NCBI RefSeq assembly: GCF_001577835.2
Contig: NC_029518.1
Location: 51,492,878 to 51,556,877, forward strand
Direction of reading: 5' to 3'
Length of the DNA stretch: 64,000 bases
Origin: Coturnix japonica
Lineage: Eukaryota; Chordata; Aves; Galliformes; Phasianidae
A model generated the notes under the pieces. That model did not search any database and was not told where the DNA came from. It saw nothing but the letters and a program-made list of their open reading frames with translations. The number at the start of each line of letters is the position of its first letter. The first letter of the stretch is position 1. A program made the translations under genes and the position numbers. Of this stretch, positions 22,909-34,828 are shown piece by piece.

Positions 22909-25390
22909 GATACCCAGTGGAGAACCCTGTCTGCAGTGAATTGCATGTTAGTATGATCTCAGACTGCACTGAGTAGAATTTTCACTACATACGTATCAGC
23001 AAATCTCCAGTAATGATGAAGCACTCATATACAGTGTGCAGTCTTCTTCAGAGACAATCACTTCACACCAATACAAAGGAGAGTAGGTTCCATCATAAGC
23101 AGAAGATTGGGGGTTTGTTTTCAGTATTGCAATGTAGGCCATTTTAGCAAGCGTATCACCTTCTCATTCTTTATTTTCTATTTAAGGATACTGGACTCAT
23201 TCTCTTTGAAACTGTGAGAAAAAAAAAAATACAGAGCATAGGGGCAATGATGATGGCTGTCCTAGTCCATAATCCATTGAAACTGCATTGTTCTATTTTA
23301 AGGAGTTCAGATTTAGAGGTTACCTAGAAAAACTTAGTGACTACATACAGCAGTTTCAATAAAAAAGATCTTGGTCTATGCCTGTCTTCACTGCAGAAGT
23401 TTGAACTATGCCAGATAATACATTTTTCCTCCTATTTTTTTTTTGTTTTTGCTTTTTTTCTACTGGGTACCGTGCTATGAAATACATTCAACAAAAACTC
23501 AGTTTGAGATTATATCCAGCGATTTTATCTGAAAGAGGAAGAGGAAAGCACATTCTGAGAATGATTGGCAGTTTTCATTTTATGATAGGACTATTACTTT
23601 CAGAGTTGATTCATGTTAATAAGCTCTTCCTGTTTAAAGCTATAAAGGCATACATTGTCACTGTCTGAGTCTTTTCTTAATCACGAGCTCTTTTTATGCC
23701 ACCAGATGTCAAGCAAATGATGTGTGCAGGAAGGGCAAGCTGAGATTGTTTTGTTACACACCTGTCTCTTTCAAGGTGGCAATAATCACTTCAGAAGCAC
23801 CATGATAGCTAGTTGATGGGTATTTTGACAAGTTCATAATTCAAATTCACTTAGAATTTGAATGACAAGGGGACTGAGTGAGAATGGTATTTTATTACAT
23901 ATAAAATATAGGAAGAATGAAAATTAATGGGAATACTAGAGCACAGAGTACAAAAAAGCTATTAGTAATATTAAAGCTATGCAAAAACCTCTAATAATCT
24001 TAACATAAATGTTCATTTATTAAAACATGGACATAGAAAAAGAAGAAACATTTCTCTTTGAAAAGTGTCCAGTTAAGTGCAGCTCTTCACTGAACTATGC
24101 CTAATTTATACTTTAATGCACTGGGATTTTTAATGTCCACACTGGTCATGGAGGCATCCATGGGGTGAAGATCAGCGGCACCCCATGATGAGCTAGCATT
24201 AGCTGCATCTTCTTTCAGAGGTATCCTAAGAAGGAAAATATAAATACTAACCTTGAGATAAATCTTCAGAGATTCAACAGCAGCTGAGCATTTGTATGTT
24301 TGAACTGCATTTTAGAAAATGGCAATTTTTGCCAAGTACACAACAGTTCCTCTATGCCCCTAAGGCATAATAGCCACCTACAGGGACGCTCACTCCATCT
24401 GTCTTATATAAGGCGTTAACTGATCTCACATTTTCCACTCAAACAATGGATGTACTTGGAAAAGGATTTCAATACACTGCAGTACAGCTCCTGTAGCATG
24501 GAAAGAGCTATTTCACTGTAAGTATTCCCAATTTAAGAGCATTGTCAATGCTAGGAAGTATGGGAAAGGTGATTATATTATCCGGCTATTACAGCAGTTA
24601 TTTTAAGGAAGAAAGAATACACCTAGAAAAATATTGTGTTTTTAACTGTAGCTGTTAAAAACTGTACAATTCAATCATCTGATTTAGTAAAAAACTACTG
24701 GAACAACCTATTATAATCCACTAATATCTTGTTTGGTACAGTTCAATTTAAAACTTTAATAACTTAAGCATAAAGCTTAAATAGCAATGTCACAAGTATG
24801 AGACAGTGGCAATCTCTATAGCAATATTTGTGTTTGTCTTGCTGAATATTTGCCATCACCTCAGCAGATATCCATGTGTATGCCCATAGCTAGGAAACTG
24901 TAGACTGAGAAATGCGCCATGCGGGTTTTACTTTTGCAGTGAGATGTTACTTTATAAAAATCACTTCTCACTTTCTACTTAATAAAATGATTCACAACTA
25001 AATTGGAACCTCCTTTCCAGAGAAATACACAGAAATCAGTGTGCTATGATATTAGAGTCAGCTTTAAAATATTCCATGAGCTTTGGCTCACAATGCCTGT
25101 TACTCAGCAGCATTTTTTCTTCTATGGCAGAACTTCACTTTGTTTATTACTTACCCAGATGTGCTGCATTCCATACACTACTTGCAGTTTTGGATGACAG
25201 AAAATCAAGTAAAAAATGCAGGAAAACTGTTGCAACTAAAACTGAACGTGCTGATCTGAAGCTTCAAGAGATACAAAAGTGATATTGTAAGCTCATTCCT
25301 TTTTCACTTGAAATATGCAAACTGTTTAATAACTTTAATAAAAGTATTTGATTAAAAGGCATCTCTCCTTCTAATCTGCCTTTTAAAAAC

Positions 25391-25400
25391 CTTTTTGCAG
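25391..25400 (+). promoter_or_regulatory. TAAR5: Candidate splice acceptor before TAAR5
   Basis: CTTTTTGCAG ends at 25400, 78 nt before the TAAR5 ATG. There is no ATG in any frame between them, and the frame is open, so this looks like the 5' end of the last exon. Confidence 0.5.
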
Positions 25401-25478
25401 GTAGTCATTTGGCAGCTCCACTGGAAGCTGAATCCTTTTCCAGGCTTGTGGCTAACCCGAGTGGGCACAGGGCCTGCC

Positions 25479-26504
25479 ATGGGCTCAGCCCAGAGCCATA
25501 GTGTGGAGAAGGGGATGCTCATCACCTTGTGCTATGAGGTGAACGGCTCCTGTCACAGAACCCTGCATCCGTTTGGGGTGCAGCTGGCCATTTACCTGGC
25601 CTGTGCCTTAGGGACACTGATTACGGTGCTGGGGAATCTACTTGTTGTCATCGTAGTTTCCCATTTCCAAGCCCTTCACACTCCCACCAACTTCCTGCTC
25701 CTTTCCCTTGCCTTGGCTGACATGCTCTTGGGATTGACTGTGCTGCCCTTCAGCACTATCCGGTCTGTAGAGAGTTGCTGGTATTTTGGAGATGACTTCT
25801 GTAAACTGCACACCTTTCTGGACACACTCTTTTGTCTGACTTCCATATTTCACCTGTGTTTCATTTCCATAGATCGGCACTGTGCAATTTGTAACCCTCT
25901 GCTCTACCCCACTAAGTTTACCCTAAAAGTGGCCTGCATGTGCATTGGGGTGGGGTGGGCAGTTCCCATGGTCTATACCTCTGTCTTTCTGTACACTAAA
26001 GAGATTGCAGAAGGGCTGGGCCATTTTTTGCAAGATGTACCCTGTGTTGGTAGCTGTCAGCTGCTGTTCAACAAGCTCTGGGGGTGGCTGAATTTCCCAG
26101 TATTTTTCTTCCCTTGCCTCATAATGATAGCTTTATATGTAAAGATATTTACTGTCGCTAACAAGCAAGCCAGATTGATAAACAGCATGAATAAAAGTTT
26201 TGGGGCTCACCTACACAGAAGAGCATCCAGAAGTGAAAGGAGAGCAGCAAAGACTCTTGGGGTAGCTGTAGGAATTTATCTCCTGTGCTGGCTGCCCTTT
26301 ACTATTGACACCATGGTAGACAGCCTTCTGAATTTCATCACTCCTCCAGTTCTGTTTGACATCCTCATTTGGTTTGCATACTTTAATTCTGCCTGCAATC
26401 CCTTGATCTATGTATTTTCCTATCATTGGTTCAGGAAAGCTGTGAAATTAGTCTTAACTCAGGGGATCTTTTGTTCCAGGTCATCAAGAGTAGACTTGTA
26501 CTAA
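25479..26504 (+). CDS. TAAR5: Trace amine-associated receptor 5
   Basis: A class A GPCR of 341 residues (human 337). Mammalian TAAR5 detects trimethylamine and related tertiary amines in olfactory neurons. Seen: N22 glycosylation site (VNGSC), N53 in TM1, D81 in TM2, C108, D115 in TM3 (FLDTLFC), DRH at 132-134 as in human TAAR5, W160, P212, CWLP at 270-273, and the TAAR fingerprint NSACNPLIY...WF at 303-318. TM6 to ECL3 (LLCWLPFTIDTMVDSLL) is essentially the human sequence, and the tail RVDLY is shared. ATG 25479 has a strong context (GCCATGG) and is the first ATG after the acceptor at 25400; the next candidate, 25515, would remove 12 residues. Confidence 0.97.
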   Translation: MGSAQSHSVEKGMLITLCYEVNGSCHRTLHPFGVQLAIYLACALGTLITVLGNLLVVIVVSHFQALHTPTNFLLLSLALADMLLGLTVLPFSTIRSVESCWYFGDDFCKLHTFLDTLFCLTSIFHLCFISIDRHCAICNPLLYPTKFTLKVACMCIGVGWAVPMVYTSVFLYTKEIAEGLGHFLQDVPCVGSCQLLFNKLWGWLNFPVFFFPCLIMIALYVKIFTVANKQARLINSMNKSFGAHLHRRASRSERRAAKTLGVAVGIYLLCWLPFTIDTMVDSLLNFITPPVLFDILIWFAYFNSACNPLIYVFSYHWFRKAVKLVLTQGIFCSRSSRVDLY

Positions 26505-29169
26505 TAATGACCAGAGCTTTCTCATGCACCGTGGAAAATATTTTAGGCTACGTTTAGGCATTCCTCGTGAATATTATGAATCATCCAGCTAGCTAGTTTT
26601 TCATTTTTCTTAAAACAACTGGCTTGGGCAAATCTTAGGTTTAAATAGGCATGTTCTTCTGAGAATAACTGTCCACAACATTTATCTCAGCACACACGCC
26701 TTGTTAGTCTTGACTTTGCCATGTGATACTAACAAGTGTTTGAAACTTGTCTATAGTCAGCAGCAAAATAGGACCCTGTCCATACTGTTACTGAAAAAAA
26801 TGCTGCCTGTCTCTGAAGGTACCTTTTTTATATAAACAAAGTAGGTAATGTTGATGTAGTAAGTTACAAAGGGTGTATGCTATTTTTTAAGTACAAAGAA
26901 GTATAAGGATGCAACTACAGGTCAGATAAAATCTTTAACTATGGTAGTGGACAACAGCAGAGGAAGAGAAATGTCATCTGATATTTTTAATTTCATTTTC
27001 CTAGTCTGCTACTGAGCCAAATGTTGTGTACGGGAAATGCATCCTAAATTCCTTGATAGAATCTCTTCAGACCCATGGAATCTTCACCTTTTTAATCTGT
27101 ATGTGAAGTGACTGCTCCATAACCTTGATCCTTATTGTCGTTTGTATCTTCACTATTCCTATTGTATAAAGGGAGTAGAAGGAGAGAGAGGGAGGAAAGG
27201 AGTTTCATGGGGTATTCAAACTGTCAATAATTTTATTGGTACTTTTTCTTTGCTGCCATTCTTTTTTATTTTTCCCCCTAAGATTCCTCATGCTTTTTTG
27301 TTTGATTGATTGATTCCAAAGAAGTGGGTCTGCTTACAGACATAACATATGCTTGCATACTTGAGCTGTGCATGAAGTGTCAGTGCAGCTTCTCAGTTTT
27401 CTTCAGTTATGTTTATGTTTGTGTGGTTTCATAGGCCAATTTTAAATCTATAGACAGCTGTGATCTCTGCTCAGGAAGCAGCAAGCTGAATGGTAACATG
27501 TTGTACTATATATAATGGACTTATTTTCTGCCTCGATATTATGACCATTTTATAAGAAAAAAGAAGTGTAGCAAGCAATAGTAAATCTTTTATAAAGAAT
27601 GAATAGATATACAAATAATAACTGTAATAATTTAATCATTTTATCCTGTTAATGACATGTAAAACTATTATTAGGCTTTAATATTGTTTGAATTATTGTT
27701 GTTTTCTGAAAGAATGTCATTTCGTCTTGTAGTCGGCTGCATATTTTCTATGTGACAAACACTGAAAGAAGAAGAAACAGCTACAGAAAGAATGTAACTA
27801 ATAGTAAGAGACCAGCAGAGACACAATTTTCTGAAAAGACTGATTAATTTTTTACTAAATTTAGAAGGCAATTGAATCAATCCTACATGAGCGCATGTAT
27901 AAGAACAGAAGAGAATAACTGTACAACTTATACTTTGAAGGAAATCAGGGCAATAAAGTGATTGCTGTAGCAGCTATATATTTTAATGTATGAATGTATG
28001 TAATAAACTAAATGGCAAAACACCTTTTGCTCTTTTTTTGTCATACTGTTAAGACTTCTGCATGGTAAGAGTTTCCTCAGCTATTCTGTAATCTCTTCTG
28101 ACATCTGATCATTTCAAAACTTTGTACTGCTTGTCTATACTCATAAGACCCCAGTCAGAAAAATATACATATATTGGTATTCCAAATAATCAAAGCTCAA
28201 ACTGTATGGAGGAAGGAGAATAGAAAGAATACCTAAGAGTTCTTCTTAGAGTTACCCTGGAGAGCGACCATAATCTGTCAGTGCTTTTAAGCCAAGACAT
28301 TTATGAAGGCTTATGTCTGTAGTCAGAATGTCATTCTATCTCACATCCTTCTCTCAGTGTCTGAAACTCTCCCCATTTGTTGTATTAATCTTCATTGTTT
28401 CTTAGGATAGAATACAAAGACTTTTCTACTGTTCTTCTGCCTACTCATTCTGTAGGAAAATGTAGAAACCTCACACCCTACTGCATACATCTGTAGAGTT
28501 TGTACAGTTAGCGTACCAAAGCCAGTGACCAGGCTAAGAAAAGAAAAGTGGAATCAGATTCATAGGGAAATACAGGTGACAGAATACCACAGAAATATGC
28601 GTGAAATCAATATATGTAGTTAAAGTCTTAGACTGTGGCTTGAGTTTCAATATTAAGGAACTTAAACGTAATGTGCATAGGTGTCTATGACTACAGTAAA
28701 TGTCTAAATTGATTGTAATTATAACCAGAATGGCTGTTTAAGCTCTGCCTGTACTTAGTAAATATCAAGAATGTGAACCAGCTGCCTGGTTGTACCAAAG
28801 ATGCCTTAGGGAACCTGAGATGACTACAAAGGACTAGAATTCAGCTCAGAGGAAGCACAGGCATAGAGCCAGGTGGGACAAAACTGGGTATCTAAAACAG
28901 CACTAGATGTCCCTGTTTGGGTACCTAGCATAAGCACTGCCATCTTACAGAAGTATAGACCTTTAGTTATATGGAAATCTGCAAGTCTCAAACCGAACTG
29001 TGTCATGTGGGTATCTTAAATAAAACACCTTTCATTAATACCTTTTTCTCTTGAACTCACTGCAGCCAAAGCAATTGAGAAAGGGAGCTTCCACTGAGTT
29101 TCCTGTTGATTTTTGAGATATTTTCTGCCAATCCTCAATAGATTCAAGAGGGTATATATCATAAACATA
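26505..29169. other. Intergenic after TAAR5
   Basis: AT-rich sequence with possible distal TAAR5 polyadenylation signals (AATAAA at 27952 and 28002). I recognise no gene or repeat in it. Confidence 0.5.
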
Positions 29170-29600
29170 TTCAATTGCCCACTTCTTTCTGGAGTCCCGT
29201 TGCATAATCTGTCTTTATATCTTTTCTCTTTGGAAGAGGATGAGCATTGTTCCCTTGATGGATTATCACTTTCTGTGTTACAGCAGAAGGATTAGCACAT
29301 CCCATGAGGTGACTATTGCTAGATCTCCTTTTGGTTAAACAGGTTGGGAGAATGGAGAGAGCACATACAGAGCTAGGGCAAACAGGTGAGACAGGTCTGG
29401 AAGCAGCCACAATTACTGCCTTGCTCTGTCACTGCATTTTGCAGCAATCATAACTCATGCTTTCATCATCTTTATAACCCCTCCTCTTACTCCTTATTAC
29501 TCCTTACCTTGGCTGTCTAAATTCTGTCATGATTCCTTTGTGTATTTTCCCTCCATGGTTTCAAAAAGCATTCAATTCATCCACTATCTTCTTCAGGCTT
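29170..29600 (+). pseudogene. Decayed TAAR, TM5-TM7 relic (TAAR6-9-like?)
   Basis: The TM7 core at 29520-29573 translates as NSVMIPLCIFPPWFQKAF. This is the TAAR fingerprint NSxMNPLIYxxFYPWFRKA with two codons lost and key N changed to I. Just upstream 29490-29519 reads LLITPYLGCL, like the LIWFGYL before NS. In a shifted frame 29456-29488 reads HAFIIFITPPL, the end of TM6 and ECL3. Near 29400 GAAGCAGCC recalls the KAAKT of ICL3. At 29180-29239 HFFLESRCIICLY resembles TM5 (FFIPTFIMIILY). Order and spacing (about 390 nt from TM5 to the end of TM7) fit a TAAR. At least one frameshift and several small deletions are visible; TM1-TM4 were not found. The Met in NSxM and the AFxxFITP motif resemble mammalian TAAR6-9. 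Confidence 0.72.
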
Positions 29601-31560
29601 GAAACTGTCATCTGCCATAACTTGGAACAGCATCTGGTGTAATAGGAACCTAATCCTATTTCAGGTTTTTGGAGTTGATAGCTGAATTAAATTAGCAAAT
29701 AGCAATAACAAAAGTAAAACATATTCTTTATCCTGATGGAATGCATTAAGCACTGTCTGGGAAACGTTGCTGGACAGTTTGCCATTTGTAGCAAATATGG
29801 GCAGCATAGCTCTCCATATCTAATGTCAGAGGTGCACAAGTGAAATGCAATAGCCAAGAATGCGATTTGCCTGTAAGGTAAATTACTCACTGCTCACGTC
29901 TGGGAGAGAAGACACTTGTAAGGAGTGTGAGGATAGGGATGGATTTCCTCCTTATTGTTTCATTGTGCATCAAACAGGCATACAGAGCTGGTCAGGAGTG
30001 ACTGCCCAGCCCCAGTTTCACCAGCAACTCCAATGCCTGTGCCACCCTGTACTCATCACCTGCACTCAGGGACAATGCCTTGCTGGCTACATGTGCTCAC
30101 ACGTTGGGGCCTGTAGAAGCAAGAGAACTCCAGGATGGAGTCAGGAAGGTGGAGCAGACCATTGGCTCACACACTGGGAGAGCAGGAAGGAATGTCACTT
30201 CCAAATCACACGGTGCTGATCTAATTCCAAACTCTTTCAAATATCAGATACCATATGTAATATAAACAGGATGTTTTTGAAGTGACACCTCATTAGTTCA
30301 ATTTTACACACAAAAGCAGAGATATGAAATGCTGATTTCCAGAATCAGTGAATATCCAGAGTATCTTAAGCAATATCTGCTGAATGCTCAGGGTACCCTC
30401 TCTGCCAAATCTACATGTACCACAGTTTCAATATTTATTCTTTTCTTTTTCCAGAGCTTTCACCATTTTAAGTAATCAACTGATCATGCTCCAAAAGCAA
30501 TAGAAAATGTTTTCTGCAAGTGGATGAACAAAAAGTTCAGAAGCTCAATTCCTAGGTAACACAGATGAGGGTCTCTAGAATATGCTGATGACATGAGTTT
30601 ATATATGACATTTTCTAGCAGCACTCCTTTCCAGCATCTCTGAATATTACACTTAGAGGTGGCTTTTTTAGAGCTCCTGACCATATATTGCAAATGGTTG
30701 AAAACACTATTATTTGTGAGCAAAGGAAATAATGAAAAAAAACCTGAAATAATACTGCTGTTTTAACTGTAAAACAAAGCACATTTTTCTAGTGCTGTTT
30801 TAAGGATATTTTGTGCCCTTATTTGTAGGAACCAATTACATTAAAGAATAATATCACAAGCTTTTCTAGATATTTAACAATGAAAGGTAGATGCTAAATA
30901 AGCTAGCAGCATGTGAGAAACATTTTATCCATAAAACACACAGTGTCTCCAGGCAATCATTCAGCTAACCTATTTCTGTAGAGTGAGAATGAACATAGAC
31001 TGATGAGTGTGTTATCTGCAAGCTAAAAAAGAAGCAGTGATCTGCAGATAATTAGTAAGAGTAACAGGGGCAACAACAGGGCAATTTCTTCTTTTATTTT
31101 TAAATTGGAAGTAATTATTTGAAATAATTGTTTTCTGAGGGAAAAATGACAGTGAGCCTAGCTGAGGCTACTATAAGTAGGAGTGGCTATGCTCAGTCAA
31201 TGGAGATTTTATGATCCAAACTTGGACTTAAAAATCAAGGCAAGGCCTTAATACAGAAAGGAAGTGCATTACCCTCTCATTAGCGCACCATCTAGTGGGA
31301 TAATCCTGGATTAACTCCACTATTTCAATGGCGTGGAGGGAAAATTTTCCCATGCATGTAGCTGCATTAAGATCATTGCTAATTTAAGCAACATACTAAA
31401 TCCAGAATGAAGTGGTGAACATTCCCATATCAAGATAGAAAATAAGCATATCAGAATGCTTTTTCTTAACAACTGTAATTTATAAACGTGAGGCTGGACA
31501 TCTCCAAGCATCTATTAATATAAATGTATGTAGATACGCCGGTTTTGTAGGCTATGTTGT
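29601..31560. other. Intergenic, unassigned
   Basis: About 2 kb of AT-rich sequence with no recognised gene, repeat or further receptor relic. Confidence 0.5.
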
Positions 31561-31690
31561 TGTCCTGGTTGGGTCGGAGTTTATTTTTTTCAGCAATTTA
31601 TATGATGTTGTGTTTTGGATTTAGGAGAAAAAACAATGTTGCTAACACTAAGATTTTTCAGTTTCCTGTGCTTTAGTTATTTTCAAATCA
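31561..31690 (+). mobile_element. ERVL-type LTR fragment (fossil)
   Basis: The start TGTCCTGGTTGGGTC and the downstream 'GTGTTTTGGATTTAGGAG' and 'AACAATGTTGCTAACAC' resemble the 5' part of bird ERVL LTRs. Only a partial, old, non-functional LTR is recognisable, with no internal region. The right boundary is uncertain and may extend further. Confidence 0.5.
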
Positions 31691-32092
31691 TAGAAATGAC
31701 CAAGATCCATGACAGAGCAGAAATAAACATTCATACCTGTGAGGCAGCTCAAAGGGAGGAGAAGGACAATCACTCTTCCCAACTTCCTTGGTCCAAGCTG
31801 GGTGTTGCAGAAGAGACAGCATTCTCAGCCATCCATATCACAGGGTTTGCCCTGCAGTATTTAGTTTAATCTCACAAGTTAAGCATCCCAGCCTGCAGGG
31901 CACTGGGGAACACATGATCCTGTGATTTTTCCCTTTAAAAATTGGAGCAGGATCCACGAGCATTCACAGCTGCTGTGAAAAAGGCCTTAGATGTTCATAT
32001 ATCCCATGCCCTCAAGTAACTGGGTTAGGAGGGACCAGGTTTCCCCATGTCTGGCTGCTAGCTCTGCCTCCCCTTGCCCCAGGAGTTTTTAG
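31691..32092. other. Intergenic, unassigned
   Basis: Unassigned sequence between the LTR relic and the next CR1. It may contain more of the LTR, but I cannot identify it. Confidence 0.4.
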
Positions 32093-32490
32093 GCATAGAA
32101 TTACAGAAAAAAAACACTAAAATCACACAGTCCAACCTTCAACTCATCTCCACAATGCCCACTAAATTACGTCCCTAAATGCTACATCTACATGTTTATT
32201 GAACATCTCTGGGGATGGGGACTACAACCACCCCCCTGGGCAGCCTGTTCTAATATCTCACCTCACTTTCTGAGAAGAAATGTTTCCTAATATCCATCCT
32301 GAACTTCCCCTGGTGCAACTTAAGGCTGTCACCTCTCATCCTATTTCTGTTAAGTGGGAGAAGCAACCAACTCCCACCTTGCTACAATCTTCTTTCTTCT
32401 TTTGTTGTAGGGAGTGATAACATCTCCCCTGAGCCTCCACTTCTCCAGTCTAAACAGTCTCAATACTGTCAGCCACTCCTCATTCAACTT
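32093..32490 (-). repeat. CR1 LINE fragment, 3' part
   Basis: Starts with the inverted CR1 tail (CATAGAATTACAG). It continues through 'CCCCCTGGGCAGCCTGTTCT' and 'TTTCCTAATATCCATCCTGA' to 'CTCCACTTCTCCAGTCTAAA'. It is moderately diverged. Confidence 0.9.
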
Positions 32491-32759
32491 TTTTCCAGAC
32501 TTCTTTAAATATATTTATGTATATTTATATTCATATATTTAATATATTTATCTCCCATTCTTTCAATGTACTTATAAGTTTCCACTCCCATTTGGAGATG
32601 ATGACCAAAACTGAAGGTCATAAAGGATGTTAATATAATGGCACTGTATTCCATTGTTCTGTAATTTCGCTACGTACATTTTCCTCTAACACCTGACCAC
32701 AGCATCTTTTCCTGATATTCTATTCTTAAATGCTTTTTTCTCCACTAACATACAACTAC

Positions 32760-33035
32760 GGAGGCAATAAATGCCAGGTTCTCCCAAGTAACAAGCAATA
32801 GGACAAGAGGCAATGTATTTAAGTTGTGCCAGAGGAGGCTCAGGTTTGATATAAGTAAACACTTCTTAGAACGAGTGGTGATGCATAGGAACAGGCTGCC
32901 CAGTGAGGTGGTTGAGTCACCATCCCTGGAGGTGTTCAAGGACCACGTGGATGTGGTACTGAGTGAAGTGGTTTAGCGGTACAGAGCCGGTGGGCTATTG
33001 GTCTCAGCAGTCTCTCCAACCTTTACGACTCTGAA
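32760..33035 (+). repeat. CR1 LINE fragment, 3' end, next to STX7 promoter
   Basis: CR1 on the + strand with 'GGAACAGGCTGCCCAGTGAG', 'CCATCCCTGGAGGTGTTCAA' and a 3' end 'CCAACCTTTACGACTCTGA'. It ends directly at the start of the GC-rich STX7 promoter. Confidence 0.92.
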
Positions 33036-33039
33036 TCCC

Positions 33040-33620
33040 GAATCCCACTCCCGGACACCCCGAGCCCTCCCACCCGGCAGCGCCCCCTGCCCGCGGCTCC
33101 GGGCCCGCAGTCGTTCTCCGCCCATCACGGCCCGGCCCGGCCCAGCCCCACGGCCGCTCCTCCCCACGCCTCCGCCGTCACGGCGGCTCCCGCCCCATGA
33201 CAGGACGGGGCGGTGCCGGGCGGTCAGGCCCCGGCCCTCCCTCGGGAAGCCGGCTTCCCTGTCATCCCCTCCACCGCGCCCGGTGCGAGGAGGTACGGCG
33301 GAACCGGGTAAGTGCAGCGGGAGCGGGTCGGGACGGTCTCCTCTTTCTCGCTTCCACGCTCGGGTGGCTGGAGGAGGAAGGGGCGGACGGGGCGGTGGCC
33401 GAGCAGGGGCTGTCAGAGGGCGGCGGATCGGGGCCTCGGTGCTGTGCGGGAGCTTGCGGCCACCGCCTGGGCCTGGGGCTGAGCGGGGCGGCTGTAAGCA
33501 GGGGAGCGGTGCCCCGCTCCTCCACCCGCGGTCGGGTGGAGGCTGCCCGGCCCCGGGGTGGCTGGGTGCGGCCGGTCGTGCCCCTTCCGCAATAACATCC
33601 CCCTGGCTTTCTGCTCCGAG
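33040..33620 (+). promoter_or_regulatory. STX7: STX7 CpG-island promoter and non-coding exon 1
   Basis: A sharp jump in G+C and CpG content with several GC boxes (CCGCCCC, GGGGCGG) and no TATA box. A consensus donor, G|GTAAGTG at 33308, follows 'GCGGAACCG', so non-coding exon 1 ends at 33307. The transcription start is not defined by sequence but should lie within about 33100-33290. The island extends into intron 1. The open frames here on both strands are a result of high GC. Confidence 0.85.
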
Positions 33621-34794
33621 GGGAGGATTCGGGGACTCGAGCCAGTTGTTCTGTAGTGGCTTAAGTGAAGTCTGAGCGTAGGTAGCTGACCTGTGCTTCA
33701 TCAGGGTGCTCGTGGTGCTGAAGGTGTGAGGACAACAAGGTGTGCTGGCTGCAGGCAGGGAGGCAGCAAATCGCCTGTGCAAATAGAGCCTGGGCCTGGG
33801 GCCCGGCGTTATCGCTGACTTTCCTGTCGAGTGACTTGCTGCTGCTGCCTGAGAAGTGGGTGCTCGGTGAAGCTGTGGGGGAAGTGGAGGGTTTCGCTCT
33901 GTCAGGCGTGAAACGCGAGGCACTGTGTCTATATCAGAGCTTAATGCTAAAACCGGGCACGTCAGCTGCGGCATTAAGTACCCCCCATGTATTCTGACCT
34001 TCCCTGAGGAATGAGCAAAGCAGAAGCTGGGAGCGGTGTGGTGGGGCGATTTCTCTGCAGGCATTGCCCTGCAGGCCCCTTGCTGTGAGCCCAGGGTTTC
34101 ACACGAATGCTGTTAATAGAAAGGAGGAATATACACCAAAGAGAAGCTCCGTAAAAGTTAAGACCTGTAATTTAGTCATTGCCATATTGTGGTGGGCCAG
34201 TTGCCAGTGTTTGTCTCCTGTTTCTTCCTCAGAGGCATGATTCTCTTTATAAAGGCATTTCCCTGAGAACTTGCTTTGTGCAGAAGACACATTCTTCTGT
34301 TGCTTTATGTAATTGTCAATGAGGGCGAACTGGATAGTGACAAATATATTCCTTGTTAGCCATGTGTGCTTGAGACAGCGTTGGTTGTCCTTTAGGCCTA
34401 ATCCCATTTCAAGTTTCCATAGCTCAGTTTTACGCACTGAGCACTTCTAATGCATAACTACGAATGTAATGTTTAAGCTACATCTTTGTTGGGAAATCTT
34501 TTCTGGGGAAATGAGACTGACCAGTTACACAGCCTTAACAAATCTTATTTCTTCTTAAGAAATCATCTGGTCTTTGCCTGATATGAGTTCAGTTTTGATG
34601 CGCTTCAGCCCAACTAATGAGGCAAGGCCAAGGCAATTGGGCAGAGTGGAATAGAAATTTATCTTTTGATTTCTTCTATCTTAGTGTTCCTGCATTAGAG
34701 TAAATAAAGTTTTAAAATGAACTTTGCTTACTTTCTTCCCACTTTAATTTTAGGCTTAGTTCTACATGAAGCTATATGATTTAATATATATATA

Positions 34795-34828
34795 TATCCA
34801 TATATATATACACATATATATATGGATA
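34795..34828. repeat. AT-rich perfect inverted repeat
   Basis: TATCCATATATATA is followed, after a short CAC-containing loop, by its exact reverse complement TATATATATGGATA. It is a potential cruciform in STX7 intron 1. Confidence 0.85.

Larger units (their letters stand above)
18472..25380. other. Intergenic TAAR2-TAAR5
   Basis: About 6.9 kb without a supported gene. It corresponds to the place of TAAR3/TAAR4 in mammals, but I found no TM7-like relic of them on reading. It holds a G-run near 21181-21200, a C-run and CA repeat at 21382-21407, the A-rich tract at 21931-22003 and a CR1 at 22035-22908. Confidence 0.55.

Noticed and set aside
18472-25380. TAAR3/TAAR4 relic expected between TAAR2 and TAAR5
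   Set aside because: I looked for TM7, HTPTN and CWYFG-like stretches and found none. A profile search would be more sensitive.
25395-25478. N-terminal extension of TAAR5
   Set aside because: It starts at a TTG inside a splice acceptor. The first ATG is 25479 and aligns with the mammalian N-terminus.
32973-34064. Long 363-residue minus-strand open frame, and + strand frames, over the STX7 promoter
   Set aside because: High GC content removes stop codons. The products are proline/arginine-rich with no domain, so they are a CpG-island artefact.
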